Shown piece by piece: positions 18,343 through 28,087 of a DNA stretch of 64,000 nt (position 1 is its first letter; every line of letters begins with the position of its first letter). Both the position numbers and the translations under genes were made by a program. Below the pieces are notes generated by a model. That model did no database searches. It had not been told where the DNA came from and was given only the letters and a program-made list of their open reading frames with translations. The stretch lies in contig NZ_BSUO01000001.1 of assembly GCF_030161635.1 (NCBI RefSeq), forward strand, positions 3,701,199 through 3,765,198, read 5' to 3'. This stretch comes from Mobilicoccus caccae (GTDB lineage: Bacteria; Actinomycetota; Actinomycetes; Actinomycetales; Dermatophilaceae).

Positions 18343-18413
18343 GAGAGCACTGCTCTTGAAAATGCGAGAGCACCGCTCTAGATTCATGTCATCACTTCGA
18401 GAGCACTGCTCTC
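18343..18413. promoter_or_regulatory. three TetR operator palindromes
   Basis: Three copies of GAGAGCACTGCTCTC-like sites: 18343-18357 (last base T), 18366-18380 (one inner change, last base A) and 18399-18413 (perfect odd dyad with central C). Centres are 23 and 33 bases apart. They lie between the divergent tetR (start 18295) and membrane-protein (start 18434) genes, the third ending 20 bases before that ATG. The pattern is a classic TetR-type multiple operator. Confidence 0.85.
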
Positions 18414-18433
18414 ACTATCGAAGGAGATGTCTC

Positions 18434-19174
18434 ATGGATCGACGACTCGTGGCTCCCGCCGTGGGGACCGGTGTGTTCATGGCCCTGTACCTGACGACGC
18501 GCCCGTACGGCGATGCGAGCGCCGACCCGCACGCGATCGCTGCGGCCTTCGCCTCGCCCTGGTGGGTGGTCGCCCACGTGAGCGGCATGGCGGCACTGGC
18601 CTCGGCGGCGCGCCTGGGGGTGCGGATGTTCGACGTCGCGCCCAGCGGCCTGAGCGCGGTCGCGCGGTGGTGCGGCCTGGCCGGACTGGTGCTGGTCCTG
18701 CCCTACTACGGCGCGGAGACGTTCGCGCTGCACGTCCTCGGTCAGCACGCGGCGGCCGGTGACCTCGGCGCGCTGGAGGTGGCCCAGCAGATCCGCAACG
18801 GTGGCGTGGCCATGACGATGTTCGGCGCCGGCCTGCTGTCCTTGGCGGTCTCGGGAATCGCCTCGGCGCTCGCGTGGGCCCGCGTCGGCTCCCCGCGCTG
18901 GGCGGCGGCTCCGCTCGGAGCCTGTATCGCGACAGCGCTGCCCCAGTTCTTCCTGCCGTCGGCGGGACGCGTGGGGTTCGGGATCGTGACCCTCGGCGCC
19001 GCCCTGCTGCTCGCGTGGCACGCGGCCCGACGGAACGGCCACGCCGGCCGCGTCCGCCGCGGGCACGAGGGGGTGCAGCGAGCACCAAACGGGACCATAA
19101 CGCGCGAGGTCGGAGGTCTTGGCGGCCACGACGACGCTCCCACCTGCGCTTATGCGGATGACACCACTAGGTAG
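18434..19174 (+). CDS. integral membrane protein under TetR control
   Basis: Start at 18434 behind AAGGAG. About 246 residues with six or seven hydrophobic segments (for example GTGVFMALYLT near residue 13, WWVVAHVSGMAALASAARLG, WCGLAGLVLVLPYYG, FGAGLLSLAVSGIASALAW, GIVTLGAALLLAWHAARR). The family is not recognised. After about residue 205 the sequence is charged with less biased third codon positions, so the true end may differ; the last 30-40 residues are uncertain. The divergent tetR and the operator cluster imply induction by an unknown ligand. Confidence 0.65.
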   Translation: MDRRLVAPAVGTGVFMALYLTTRPYGDASADPHAIAAAFASPWWVVAHVSGMAALASAARLGVRMFDVAPSGLSAVARWCGLAGLVLVLPYYGAETFALHVLGQHAAAGDLGALEVAQQIRNGGVAMTMFGAGLLSLAVSGIASALAWARVGSPRWAAAPLGACIATALPQFFLPSAGRVGFGIVTLGAALLLAWHAARRNGHAGRVRRGHEGVQRAPNGTITREVGGLGGHDDAPTCAYADDTTR

Positions 19175-19332
19175 GCAGCCTTTATAGTCCCGCTTCATGC
19201 TCGGGCGGCGGTCTCGACGAGCGACGTCGGACCTGGTGTCGACCCGCCCGGTCGACCCGGCCGAGGGCCATCCGCGACGAACAGCCTTTTAAGGTCGGAA
19301 GGGCCGACCCGGCTCGACCGAGAGGACCGCCG

Positions 19333-20268
19333 ATGACCACGCACGAGATCCCCGGACCCCCGTTCCGACTCTGGTCCACCGAGCACGAGCCCGTTCTCAC
19401 CGTCTCCGACGGCGATGTCGTCGAGTTCACGGTGCAGGACGCCTCGGGTGGGGTCTACGACGACGCGCAGACCGGTGCCAACCCTCCGGCACTCGACTTC
19501 GACCGGGTGTATCCCCTCGCCGGGCCGGTCGTCGTCGAGGGCGCCGAGTCGGGAGACGTCGTCTCGCTCGAACCCCTCGAGTTCACCACCGGTGACTGGG
19601 CGTGGACCGCCTCCATCCCCGGGCTCGGGCTGCTTCCGGACGACTTCGACGACGCGTACCTCTACCGGTGGGACATCCAGAACCAGAGCAGCGTCGCGTT
19701 CCACGACGTGGCCACGATCCCGTTGCGGCCGTTCCTCGGGGTCATGGCCGTGACGCCCGACGTGGCCGAACCGACTCCGGTCATGCCGCCCGGTTACTTC
19801 GGCGGGAACATGGACTGCCGCGACCTCGTCGTCGGCTCGACCCTCTACCTGCCGGTGCAACTGCCCGGGGCCCGTCTGGCGTTCGGCGATCCGCACGGCG
19901 CTCAGGGTGACGGGGAGGTGTGCGTCTCGGCGATGGAACTGGGCTCGATGCAGGGCGCCGTGCGGGTCCGCCTGCACAAGGACCGCGTCATCCCCGGCCC
20001 GCAGTTCGAGACCACCGGCCCGCTGCGAGCCGGCATCGAGGACGCCGGCCACCACGCGACGATGGGCGTCGCGCCCGACCTCATGAAGGCCGCGCAGGAC
20101 GCGGTGCGGGCGATGATCGACCTGCTCGGGCGCGAGTACCGCCTCGAGCCGCGCGATGCCTACCTGCTGTGCAGCGTCGTGGTCGATCTCAAGATCAGCG
20201 AGGTCGTCGACGCCCCCAACTGGGTCGTCACCGCCTACCTCCCGAAATCGGTGATGAACCGGCGCTGA
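19333..20268 (+). CDS. acetamidase/formamidase family protein
   Basis: 311 residues matching the FmdA/AmdA family of zinc-dependent amide hydrolases. Visible blocks are DGDVVEFTVQDASGG near residue 26, GDVVSLEPLEF near 75, NMDCRDLVVGSTLYLPV near 162, FGDPHGAQGDGEVCVSAME near 186 with the metal-site His and Asp, and the C-terminal DAYLLCSVVVDLKISEVVD. Family members hydrolyse formamide or acetamide to ammonia and the acid. It appears monocistronic and is followed by a long inverted repeat. The start at 19333 has a weak GAGAGGA upstream. Confidence 0.88.
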   Translation: MTTHEIPGPPFRLWSTEHEPVLTVSDGDVVEFTVQDASGGVYDDAQTGANPPALDFDRVYPLAGPVVVEGAESGDVVSLEPLEFTTGDWAWTASIPGLGLLPDDFDDAYLYRWDIQNQSSVAFHDVATIPLRPFLGVMAVTPDVAEPTPVMPPGYFGGNMDCRDLVVGSTLYLPVQLPGARLAFGDPHGAQGDGEVCVSAMELGSMQGAVRVRLHKDRVIPGPQFETTGPLRAGIEDAGHHATMGVAPDLMKAAQDAVRAMIDLLGREYRLEPRDAYLLCSVVVDLKISEVVDAPNWVVTAYLPKSVMNRR

Positions 20269-20645
20269 CACCTTCGCCTCCCGAGTCCTGCGCCCACGTT
20301 CAACGCCGTGTCGCGCCGCCGAAGAACAACACGGACGACATCGACCACCGGCTGAACACCGCCCACCTGGGCAGATGGTTGACACGGTCTCATTCATGTT
20401 GTCGGTGTTGTTCTTCGATCCGTGGGACCGCCGTTGCGCGCCGCCCGAGCGCTGGCGGGAGGCACCGTCGAAACGGCGCGAATCGCCTGTTCAGGACCCT
20501 GTTGCGCGGCTGGATGAGGGGGCGGAATCCTGCGCCCGACATTGTGAGCTCGCTGAGAGATGGGCGTGGGGGATGGGAGAATGCGTGAGTCGACTCTGAT
20601 GGTGCGGCCGAGACCCGGCCGCCCATCACGAGGGGGAAGATTCAC
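20269..20645. other. intergenic region with a 22-bp inverted repeat (20320-20417)
   Basis: 377 bases without a supported gene. The left arm at 20320-20341 (CGAAGAACAACAC then GGACGACAT) matches the reverse complement of 20396-20417 at 20 of 22 positions, separated by 54 bases. It begins 52 bases after the amidase stop. It could be a terminator with a long loop or the ends of a small degenerate element. The last 60 bases carry the promoter and AGGGGGA ribosome-binding site of the deacetylase. Confidence 0.55.
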
Positions 20646-21422
20646 ATGCGTATTGGTCGCCGGGCAGGCCGCACCATCGTCGCCGCCGTCGCGTGCGCCA
20701 CGGCGTTGAGCCTGGTGTCGATCGAGGGGCAGACATCGTCGGCGTCGACGGCCGCGCCGGGTCAGGCGCAGGCACGGACTCAGACTCAGACGCAGGTTCT
20801 GAACGCGGCCCAGGTGGCCGGGGTGTCCAAGGGGAAGGCCCCGCGCAAGGCCAACAAGGCGCGCCGCGGGGGCAAGGTCGCGTACCTGACCTTCGACGAC
20901 GGCCCGAACGCCCGCTTCACCCCGCAGGTGTTGTCGCTGCTCAAGCAGTACAACGCGAAGGCGACGTTCTTCATGATCGGGAGCAGCGCGAAGGCCAACC
21001 CGGCCCTCGTGCGGCGGGTGCGCGCCCAGGGTCACGCCATCGGCAACCACACCTACAGCCACCCGTGGCTCAACAAGCTGTCCGCGGCGGGGATCCGCAG
21101 CCAGCTCACCCGCACCGACGCCGTGATCGGCCGGACCACGTGCATGCGCCCGCCGGGCGGGTTCGTCAACAACACCGTCCGCAAGGTCGCGCGGAGCCAG
21201 GGCAAGAGCGTGGTCATGTGGTCGGTCGACACCCGAGACTGGGCCCGCCCCGGAGCAGGTGTCGTGTCCCGCAACGCACTACGCCCCGCCCGCAACGGCA
21301 GCATCATCCTCACGCACGACGGCGGCGGTCCCCGCCAGCAGACCATCGCCGGTCTGCGCACCGTCCTCAAGACGATGACGGCCCAGGGCTACCGCTTCGA
21401 GAAGCTCCCGGCCTGCCGCTGA
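20646..21422 (+). CDS. secreted polysaccharide deacetylase (NodB domain, CE4)
   Basis: 258 residues. A signal peptide covers about residues 1-33 (twin Arg near the start, hydrophobic VAAVACATALSLV). A Gln/Thr- and Lys-rich linker follows to about 78. The CE4 domain then shows motif 1 TFDDGP (first Asp catalytic base, near 82), motif 2 HTYSHPW (zinc His pair, near 137), motif 3 RPPGG near 168, motif 4 WSVDTRDW and motif 5 ILTHDGGG near 220. It probably removes acetyl groups from peptidoglycan or another N-acetylhexosamine polymer at the cell surface. A perfect hairpin follows. Confidence 0.92.
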   Translation: MRIGRRAGRTIVAAVACATALSLVSIEGQTSSASTAAPGQAQARTQTQTQVLNAAQVAGVSKGKAPRKANKARRGGKVAYLTFDDGPNARFTPQVLSLLKQYNAKATFFMIGSSAKANPALVRRVRAQGHAIGNHTYSHPWLNKLSAAGIRSQLTRTDAVIGRTTCMRPPGGFVNNTVRKVARSQGKSVVMWSVDTRDWARPGAGVVSRNALRPARNGSIILTHDGGGPRQQTIAGLRTVLKTMTAQGYRFEKLPACR

Positions 21423-21454
21423 GCACCCACTGCGGCGACAGCCGCTCCGACACC

Positions 21455-21490
21455 AGAAGACTCCCGGGCTGAGGGGACCGGGAGTCTTCT
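21455..21490 (+). terminator. hairpin terminator after deacetylase
   Basis: A perfect 13-bp stem (AGAAGACTCCCGG with its complement), 10-base loop, then TCGTCTTC. It starts 33 bases after the stop. Confidence 0.85.
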
Positions 21491-21603
21491 TCGTCTTCGG
21501 GGCTTGGCCGCCGGCCGACCCGCGACAGTTGGGCGAGTGTGATCGGGGGTTTTCAGGCGTCCGGTGAGAGTTCCACCCGGTGGCACACCTGCCGTGGCAA
21601 CGA

Positions 21604-21642
21604 CGAAGCTCCCGACCGGATCGTCTCCGGTCGGGAGCTTCG
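21604..21642 (-). terminator. hairpin terminator of tRNA-Leu
   Basis: A perfect 17-bp stem (CGAAGCTCCCGACCGGA with its complement) around a 5-base loop, 36 bases beyond the 3' end of the minus-strand tRNA gene. Confidence 0.8.
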
Positions 21643-21677
21643 GGAAACCGCAACAGGTAGTTACTGTGAACTACCCA

Positions 21678-21763
21678 TGGTGCGCGAGGGGGAGTTGAAC
21701 CCCCACGCCCTTTCGGGCACACGGACCTGAACCGTGCGCGTCTGCCTATTCCGCCACTCGCGC
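21678..21763 (-). tRNA. tRNA-Leu (anticodon CAG)
   Basis: Read on the minus strand, the gene starts GCGCGAG (acceptor) and ends CTCGCGC-ACCA, so the CCA end is encoded. The anticodon arm CACGG-TTCAGGT-CCGTG gives anticodon CAG. The long variable arm (TGCCCGAAAGGGCG) and the T arm GGGGGTTCAACTCCCCC are as in leucine tRNAs. 86 bases. A leucine tRNA next to fhaA is also part of the conserved mycobacterial origin-proximal order. Confidence 0.97.
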
Positions 21764-21860
21764 GCGCCGAGCAATCCTCCCAGAGATGGGGCCCAAGTGC
21801 CAACCCGGCCTCCCGGGCGTCGCGCGAAGGGTTGTCGGTGGGTGGTGGCACGCTGCGGTC

Positions 21861-22307
21861 ATGGGCACGTTCACCGTCCGCCTGACCACGCCGCTGACCC
21901 CGGCCGAGGCCTGGCGACGCATCTGGGACCTCGACGCACACACCCGCGTCATCCCCTTGACCCGCCTGCGCGGCGACGGCACGGCGGGCGCGGCTCTCGG
22001 CGTCGGTGGGAGGTTCGTCGCGCGCACCGGGCTGGGGCGGCTGGCCGTCGACGACGTCATGGAGGTGCGGCGCTTCGACGCCCCGAGCGAGGGGAACCAC
22101 CACGGCCGGGCGATCGTCGAGAAGTCGGGCCGGGTCGTGCGGGGGCGGATCGACGCCCGGGTGGAGCCGGCGGCGTCGGGCTCCCGGGTCACCTGGACCC
22201 AGGAGATCGGGCTCGCGCCGCTCCCGCGGGCCGCCGATCCGATCCTCGAACGGGTGGCCGCCGCCGCGTACCGGCACGTCCTCCGGCGACTGCTGAAAGG
22301 GGGATGA
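21861..22307 (+). CDS. SRPBCC (START/Bet v 1-like) family protein
   Basis: 148 residues from the ATG at 21861 (MGTFTVRL). The alternative start at 21786 overlaps the tRNA promoter region. The pattern of a lipid-binding SRPBCC fold is visible: a first strand FTVRLTTPLTPAEAWRRIWD with the helix, the GRFVARTGLG strand, long antiparallel strands ending SRVTWTQEIGLAPL, and a C-terminal helix RAADPILERVAAAAYRHVLRRLL. The ligand is unknown. The ribosome-binding site is weak. Confidence 0.7.
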   Translation: MGTFTVRLTTPLTPAEAWRRIWDLDAHTRVIPLTRLRGDGTAGAALGVGGRFVARTGLGRLAVDDVMEVRRFDAPSEGNHHGRAIVEKSGRVVRGRIDARVEPAASGSRVTWTQEIGLAPLPRAADPILERVAAAAYRHVLRRLLKGG

Positions 22308-22448
22308 GCCCGGCACGACAGCGAACTCGACACCCCCGCGGGTGGTGTCATCACGGTCAAGACTTGGCCTGAGCGGTGCTCAGGGTGCAGGCGACTCCCG
22401 AACGTGGCCTATACCCTGGAAGTCGATTGCGGAGGAGGGGATACCGAT

Positions 22449-23546
22449 ATGGGCTTGTTCGATCGTGTCGAGCAGAAGCTCGAACGCGTCGTCAACGGCG
22501 TATTCGCCCGCGCGTTCAAGGCCGAGGTCCAGCCGGTCGAGATCGCCTCCGCCATGCGCCGCGCCATGGACGACCGCGCGGCCGTGGTCGCCCAAGGACG
22601 CACCATCGTGCCCAACGCCTTCACCGTCGAACTCGCTCCGACGGACTACGAACGGCTCAACGAGTACGAGCAGGTCCTGCGCACCGAACTCGTCGCATCG
22701 GTGCAGGAACACGCCGAATCTCAGGGATACACCCCCGGCGGCCCCATGTATGTCGAGTTCGTCGACAGCGATGACCTCGACACCGGCGTCTTCCGCGTCC
22801 TGCCCGCCAGCGCCCGCGAGCCACGCCCCTCCCGGCCCGGCCACCGCCCCCGGCCGCGCAACGAACTCATCACCCCCCAGGCCACCGCCGCCGCCGAAGG
22901 CAACGTCGGACTCGCCGGCAGCGCCGCCCAGGCCGCCGCGGCAGCGACCGCCGGAACGGCCGCGGCACGCCGCGCCGCCTACCCCGACCCCCACGACACC
23001 CACGACCCCGCCGAGGTCCCACCCGGATTCACCGACGCGCGTCGACAACTCAGCGACGACGGCGACCGCCAGGCCCTCGAACAACAACGGGCCCACGACC
23101 TCGCCGCCTGGCCCGACGACGACGCCGACAACCCCCGAGCGGGCTACGACGACGCCGCCGACGACCCGTGGGCCGGCGAGGACCGCACCTCCCCACCCAC
23201 CGCGCGCGCCGACGCCGTCCCGCCGCCCGCCGCGCCACCACGCGCCGCCGCCCGGCGCCCCTGGCTCGAACTCGGCCACGACTCCTACCCGCTGCTGTCC
23301 GCCATCACCGTCCTCGGGCGCGACGCGGCCGCCGACATCACCCTCGAGGACTCCGGAGTCAGCAGGCGCCACTGCGAGATCCGCGTCACCCACGACGGCC
23401 CGCACCTCGTGGCGAGCATCCGCGACCTCGGCTCCACCAACGGCACCTTCGTCAACGGCGAGCGCATCACCACGTCCCGCCTCGCCGAAGGCGACCGCAT
23501 CACCGTGGGCCGCACCAGCCTCTCCGTGCGGTTCGGGGAGCGCTGA
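22449..23546 (+). CDS. fhaA: FhaA: DUF3662 plus FHA domain protein
   Basis: 365 residues. Start at 22449 (MGLFDRVEQKLERVVNGVFARAFK) behind GGAGGAGGGG. The N-terminal DUF3662 domain spans about residues 1-115. A long acidic, Pro/Ala-rich linker follows to about 270, then a C-terminal FHA phosphothreonine-binding domain (LGRDAAADITLEDSGVSRRHCEI, LGSTNGTFVNGERI). In mycobacteria FhaA binds the phosphorylated pseudokinase MviN and controls peptidoglycan synthesis. First gene of the fhaA-pknB operon; its stop overlaps the fhaB start (TGATG). Confidence 0.93.
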   Translation: MGLFDRVEQKLERVVNGVFARAFKAEVQPVEIASAMRRAMDDRAAVVAQGRTIVPNAFTVELAPTDYERLNEYEQVLRTELVASVQEHAESQGYTPGGPMYVEFVDSDDLDTGVFRVLPASAREPRPSRPGHRPRPRNELITPQATAAAEGNVGLAGSAAQAAAAATAGTAAARRAAYPDPHDTHDPAEVPPGFTDARRQLSDDGDRQALEQQRAHDLAAWPDDDADNPRAGYDDAADDPWAGEDRTSPPTARADAVPPPAAPPRAAARRPWLELGHDSYPLLSAITVLGRDAAADITLEDSGVSRRHCEIRVTHDGPHLVASIRDLGSTNGTFVNGERITTSRLAEGDRITVGRTSLSVRFGER

Positions 23547-24021
23547 TGGGCGAACTCACCCTCTTCGTCGTCCGCATCGGCCTGCTCGCCCTCTTGTGGA
23601 TCTTCGTGTTCAGCATCGTCGGCGTCATCCGCAGCGACCTCTACGGCACCCGCATCGTCCAGCGCGGCGGCACCGGCCGCAGCCGCGTCCGACCCACCGA
23701 GAACGCCCCCGCCGGTTGCGCGGACGCCGGCCCCTGTCGGTCCTCGCCGTCGTCGAGGGCAGCCTGCGCGGCTCCACCGTCCCCCTCAAGGAATCCGGGG
23801 TCCTCCTCGGCCGCAACCCCGAGTGCACCCTGGTCATCGACGACGACTACGCCTCCGGACGCCACGCGCGCGTCTACTTCGAGGACCGCTCCTGGTACGC
23901 CGAAGATCTCGACTCCACCAACGGCACCTTCGTCGAGGGGCACCGCATCACCGAACCCACCCCGCTCAAGGAGGGCACACAGCTGCGCATCGGCACGACG
24001 GTCCTGGAACTGGGCCGCTGA
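23546..24021 (+). CDS. fhaB: FhaB/FipA-like FHA domain membrane protein, frameshifted in a C5 run
   Basis: The N-terminal half is one transmembrane helix (FVVRIGLLALLWIFVFSIVGVI, about residues 6-27) and a basic linker. The frame breaks at CCCCC 23706-23710. One added C joins it to the FHA domain (LSVLAVVEGSLRG, LLGRNPECTLVIDDDYASGRHARV, DSTNGTFVEGHRI), giving 158 residues, the normal length for mycobacterial FhaB. FHA domains bind phosphothreonine on kinase targets such as PknA/PknB partners in septum formation. It overlaps fhaA by one base and pstP starts two bases after its stop. Confidence 0.88.
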
Positions 24022-24023
24022 CG

Positions 24024-25272
24024 ATGACGCTCGCGATCCACTTCGCGGCGCGCACCGACGTCGGTCTCGTGCGCAGCCGTAACGAGGACTCCGGATACGC
24101 CGGACCGCACCTGCTCGCCGTCGCCGACGGCATGGGTGGACACGCCGGCGGCAACGTCGCCAGTTCGCTGGTCATCGCCCGCCTCGCCCCCCTCGACGGC
24201 GACAGCCACGGCTCCGACGACGCCCTGGAGATCCTCGCCCGCACGCTCGCGACCGCCAACACCTCCCTGTCGACCGCGATGGAGGACAACCCCGAGCTCA
24301 AGGGCATGGGCACCACGCTGACTGCCCTCATGCGCTGCGGCCCCCTCGGGCTGGCCCTCGTCCACATCGGCGACTCCCGCGCCCACCTGCTGCGCGACGG
24401 GCACTTCGCCCAGATCACCCGCGACCACTCGTTCGTGCAGAGCCTGGTCGACTCCGGCCGCATCACCGAGGAGGAGGCCGAGCACCACCCACAACGCTCC
24501 CTGGTCACCCGCGTCCTCACCGGCGCCCCCGAGGACGAGCCCGACCTGTCGATCCGGCAGGCCCACCTGGGCGACCGCTACCTCATCTGCTCCGACGGGC
24601 TGTCGGACTACGTGGGACGCGACACGATCGCCGAGGTCGTGGGCTCGGGCATGGGCCCCGACGAGACCGCCGAGAAGCTCGTCGACCTCGCGCTGCGCGC
24701 CGGTGCCCCCGACAACGTCACCGTCGTCATCGGCGACATCGTCGACACCAGCACCAGCCCCTCCAGCCAGCCGATCATCGTCGGCGCCGTCGCCGAACGC
24801 CGCGCCGACCTCACCCAGCCCGTGGCCCTGTCCCCGGCGGCCAAGGCCGCGGCCCTGCGCCGCGAGGCCCTCGGCACGGTCGACGACGAGGAGGACGAGA
24901 CCGACGCCCCACGCCGCCCCTGGTGGCGCGTCGCCGCCGTCATGACCCTGGTGATCCTCGCCCTCGCCGGCGCGATCTACGCCGCCTACGACTGGACCCG
25001 CGACCGGTACTTCATCGGCGACGACGGGGCCTACGTGGCCGTCTACCGAGGCCTGCCCCAAGACCTCGGCCCCATCCGCCTGTCGACCCTCGATCAGGTC
25101 ACCTCGATCCCGCTGTCCGACCTGCCGCCCTTCGAACGCGGCGCCGTCGACTCCCGCATCTCGGTCGACGACCGCGCCGCGGCCATCTCCCGCGTCGAGA
25201 GCCTGCGTCAGACCGCCGACGCCTGCCGGACCCAACGCAGCATGGGCACCCCTGCGGATCGGGGGGTCGTGA
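24024..25272 (+). CDS. pstP: PP2C-family Ser/Thr phosphatase PstP, frameshifted at its 3' end
   Basis: The cytoplasmic PPM domain has RSRNEDSG near residue 15, VADGMGGHAGG with metal Asp near 35, GTTLTAL, HIGDSRAHL, ITRDHS, LICSDGLSDYV and APDNVTVV near 230. A single transmembrane helix (AAVMTLVILALAGAIYAAYD) follows near residues 305-324, then a short extracytoplasmic tail. Removing one G from GGGGGG 25261-25266 makes the frame end in TGA at 25270-25272, overlapping the rodA GTG start; length 415. It dephosphorylates PknA/PknB and their targets. Without the correction the frame runs wrongly into rodA. Confidence 0.9.
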
Positions 25273-26638
25273 CCACGGTCAGCCAGTTCTCCCCCGCACC
25301 CGGCGCAACGTCGAACTCGCGCTCATCCTGCTCGCGGTGACGATCGTGCTGCTCGCCTACGTCGCCGTCGGCCTGGGCGTCAACGACACCGTGCCGCTGG
25401 ACCTCCTCACCCACGGCGGCGCCCTCCTGGCCCTCACCGTCGGGTTCCACATCGTGCTGCGCTGGCGGGCCTCCTACGCCGACCCCCTCATGCTGCCGAT
25501 CGCGTCGCTGCTCAACGGCCTCGGACTCGTGATGATCCACCGCCTCGACCTCGCCAAGGGCCCCGAGAGCGAGATGGCGGGCCGACAGGTCATGTGGAGC
25601 GCCCTGGCCGTCGTCGTGGCCGCGCTGGTGCTCGTGTTCCTGCGCGACCACCGCAGGCTGCGCCGCTACACCTACACGTTCATGGCCGCCGGTCTGATCT
25701 TCCTGCTGCTCCCGCTCGTCCCCGGGCTCGGGCGCCAGATCTACGGCGCGCGCATCTGGATCGGTATCGGTCCGCTGTCCTTCCAACCCGGTGAGGTCGC
25801 CAAGATCCTGCTCGCGATCTTCTTCGCCGGGTATCTGGTGCAGACGCGCGACGCCCTCTCACTCGTCGGCCGCAAGATCCTCGGCTTCCCGCTGCCGCGC
25901 GCCCGCGACCTGGGGCCCATCCTCATCGCGTGGATCGCCAGCCTCATGGTCCTCGTGCTCGAGCGCGACCTCGGTTCCTCCCTGCTGTTCTTCGGACTGT
26001 TCGTGGCGATGCTCTACGTCGCCACCGAACGCATCAGCTGGATCGCCATCGGCCTGGGACTGTTCGCCGGCGGCGCCTACCTGGCCTACCTGCTCTTCGA
26101 CCACGTCCAGCAACGCGTCATGTTCTGGCTCGACCCGTGGTCGGACGCGGCTCTGGCGCAGAGCGACCAGCTGGTCCGAGGCCTGATGGGCATGGGTGCG
26201 GGTGGCCTGCTCGGCACCGGCCTCGGACAAGGACATCCCTATCTGACGTACTTCGCCGAGAGCGACTTCATCGTCCCGAGCTTCGCCGAGGAGCTCGGCC
26301 TCGTCGGACTGTTCGCCATCCTCATGCTCTACGGACTCCTCGTCGAGCGCGGTCTGCGCACCGCCCTCGGCACCCGCGACGGGTTCGGCAAACTCCTCGC
26401 GACGGGCCTGACGTTCTCCATCGCGATGCAACTGTTCGTCGTCGTCGGCGGCGTCACCCGGGTCATCCCCCTCACCGGCCTGACCACGCCGTTCCTCTCC
26501 CAGGGCGGGTCCTCTCTCCTCGCCAACTGGGCCATCGTCGCGATCCTGCTGCGGATCAGCGACCACGCGAGGCGACCCGTCCCGCCGGCCAAACCGATGG
26601 CCACGCCCCCGAGCGGTCAGGCGGTGGTGACGTCGTGA
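25269..26638 (+). CDS. rodA: RodA/FtsW-type SEDS peptidoglycan polymerase, frameshifted near the start
   Basis: The start is the GTG at 25269 in a GTGA overlap with pstP. An added C in CCCCC 25291-25295 brings VTTVSQFS into frame with RRNVELALILLAV, giving 456 residues. About ten transmembrane segments are visible, with SEDS motifs: the catalytic region VLERDLGSSLLFFGLF near 230 (Asp essential in family), QLVRGLMGMGAGGLLGTGLGQG, ESDFIVPSFAEELGL and the C-terminal GLTTPFLSQGGSSLLAN. It polymerises lipid II glycan strands with the PBP encoded next; the gene pair overlaps by GTGA. Confidence 0.92.
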
Positions 26639-28087
26639 ACAACCCGATCCGCAGGCTCGCCCTCGTCATGGCGATCATGTTCTGCTCGCTGCTGGTGTCC
26701 TCGACGTGGATCCAGTTCTTCCAGGCCCAGGAGCTGCGCGACAAGCCCGGCAACCGGCGCACCCTGCTCGCCACCTACAGCCGCGAGCGCGGCCAGATCC
26801 TCGTCGGCAACCAGGCCGTGGCCCTCAGCCAGCGCACCGAGGACGAGTTCGCCTACCAGCGCAGCTACCCGCAGGGCCCGACGTACAGCCACATCACCGG
26901 CTACCACTCGTTCATCTACGGCGCGGGCGGTGGCCTCGAGAGTGCCGCCGACAAGCTCCTGACCGGCGACGATCCGCGCCTGTTCTTCCGCAGGCTCGGC
27001 GACGTCATCACCGGACGCCAGCCCAGCGGCATCAACCTCGAGCTGAGCATCGATCGTCGCGCCCAGCAGGCCGCCGAGGAGGGGCTGGGAGATCAGCGGG
27101 GTGCCGTCGTGGCCCTCGATCCCCGCACCGGCGCGATCCTCGCGATGGTCAGCCACCCCGATTTCGACCCCAACCGCCTCGCCGGGCACGACAGCGCCCG
27201 CGTCCAGGCCGCATGGGCCGACCTCAACGAGAACCCCGGCCGGCCGCTGGTCAACCGTGCCATCGGCGGCGACACCTACCCGCCGGGCTCGGTGTTCAAG
27301 GTCGTCACGGCCGCAGCGGCGCTGGAGTCCAAGCGGTTCGATGAGAACAGCGAGCTGCCTGGACCCGCCCGGTTGCCCCTGCCCCAGACGAACATCGAAC
27401 TGCCCAATGCGGGCGGGGGCCTGCGGCGACGGCCGCCCGAGCCTGACCGACGCCCTGGCGAAGTCGTGCAACACCGCCTTCGGGTGGCTCGGCATGGAGC
27501 TCGGGGCGCAGGCGTTGCGCGACCAGGCCGGCAAGTTCGGGTTCGGTCAGCAACTGTCGGTCCCCATGGCCGTCAGCCCGAGCCGCGTGCCCGAGCAGAT
27601 CAACAAGCCGCAGGAGGCGCTGTCGGCCATTGGACAGTACGACGTGCGCGTCACGCCGCTGCAGGTCGCGATGATCGCCGCCGGGGTCGCGAACGAGGGC
27701 GTCGTCATGCAGCCCTACCTCGTGCGGCAGACCAAGGGCGCGGACCTCGCCGTGCTCGACCAGACCCAACCCCGCGAGCTGGGGCGGGCCGTGTCCAAGG
27801 ACACCGCCGGAGCCCTCAGCCGCATGATGCAGAAGGTCGTCACCGACGGCACCGGGACCAGGGCCCGGATCGACGGGATCAAGGTCGCCGGCAAGTCCGG
27901 CACCGCCGAACACGGCGAAGGCCGGAATCCCCACGCATGGTTCATGTCGTTCGCACCCGCGGACGACCCGAAGATCGCCGTTGCCGTCGTCATCGAGGAC
28001 GGTGGCAACGCAGGCAGTGAAGCGGCCGGAGGACGGATCTCCGCGCCGATCGCCCGCGATGTGATGAAAGCAGTGATCGCCCCATGA
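26635..28087 (+). CDS. pbpA: class B penicillin-binding protein (PbpA), frameshifted in a G5 run
   Basis: The GTG at 26635 overlaps the rodA stop. There is an N-terminal membrane anchor (LALVMAIMFCSLLVSSTW), a dimerisation domain, then a transpeptidase domain with SxxK GSVFK (Ser near 219), SxN as KSCN near 277, and KSGTAE near 420. The frame changes at GGGGG 27415-27419; removing one G joins PNAGG to ACGDGRPSLTDALAKSCN, giving 483 residues. It cross-links septal or sidewall peptidoglycan with RodA and is a phosphorylation target of PknB in mycobacteria. Its stop overlaps the pknA ATG (ATGA). Confidence 0.92.

Noticed and set aside
20375..20599. A 74-codon frame before the deacetylase
   Set aside because: It overlaps the right arm of the inverted repeat, lacks a ribosome-binding site and has no recognisable sequence pattern.
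22342..24021. A 559-residue Pro/Arg-rich protein over fhaA
   Set aside because: Only its last part (FHA domain of fhaB) is real; the rest is fhaA read out of frame. Explained by a missing C at 23706-23710.
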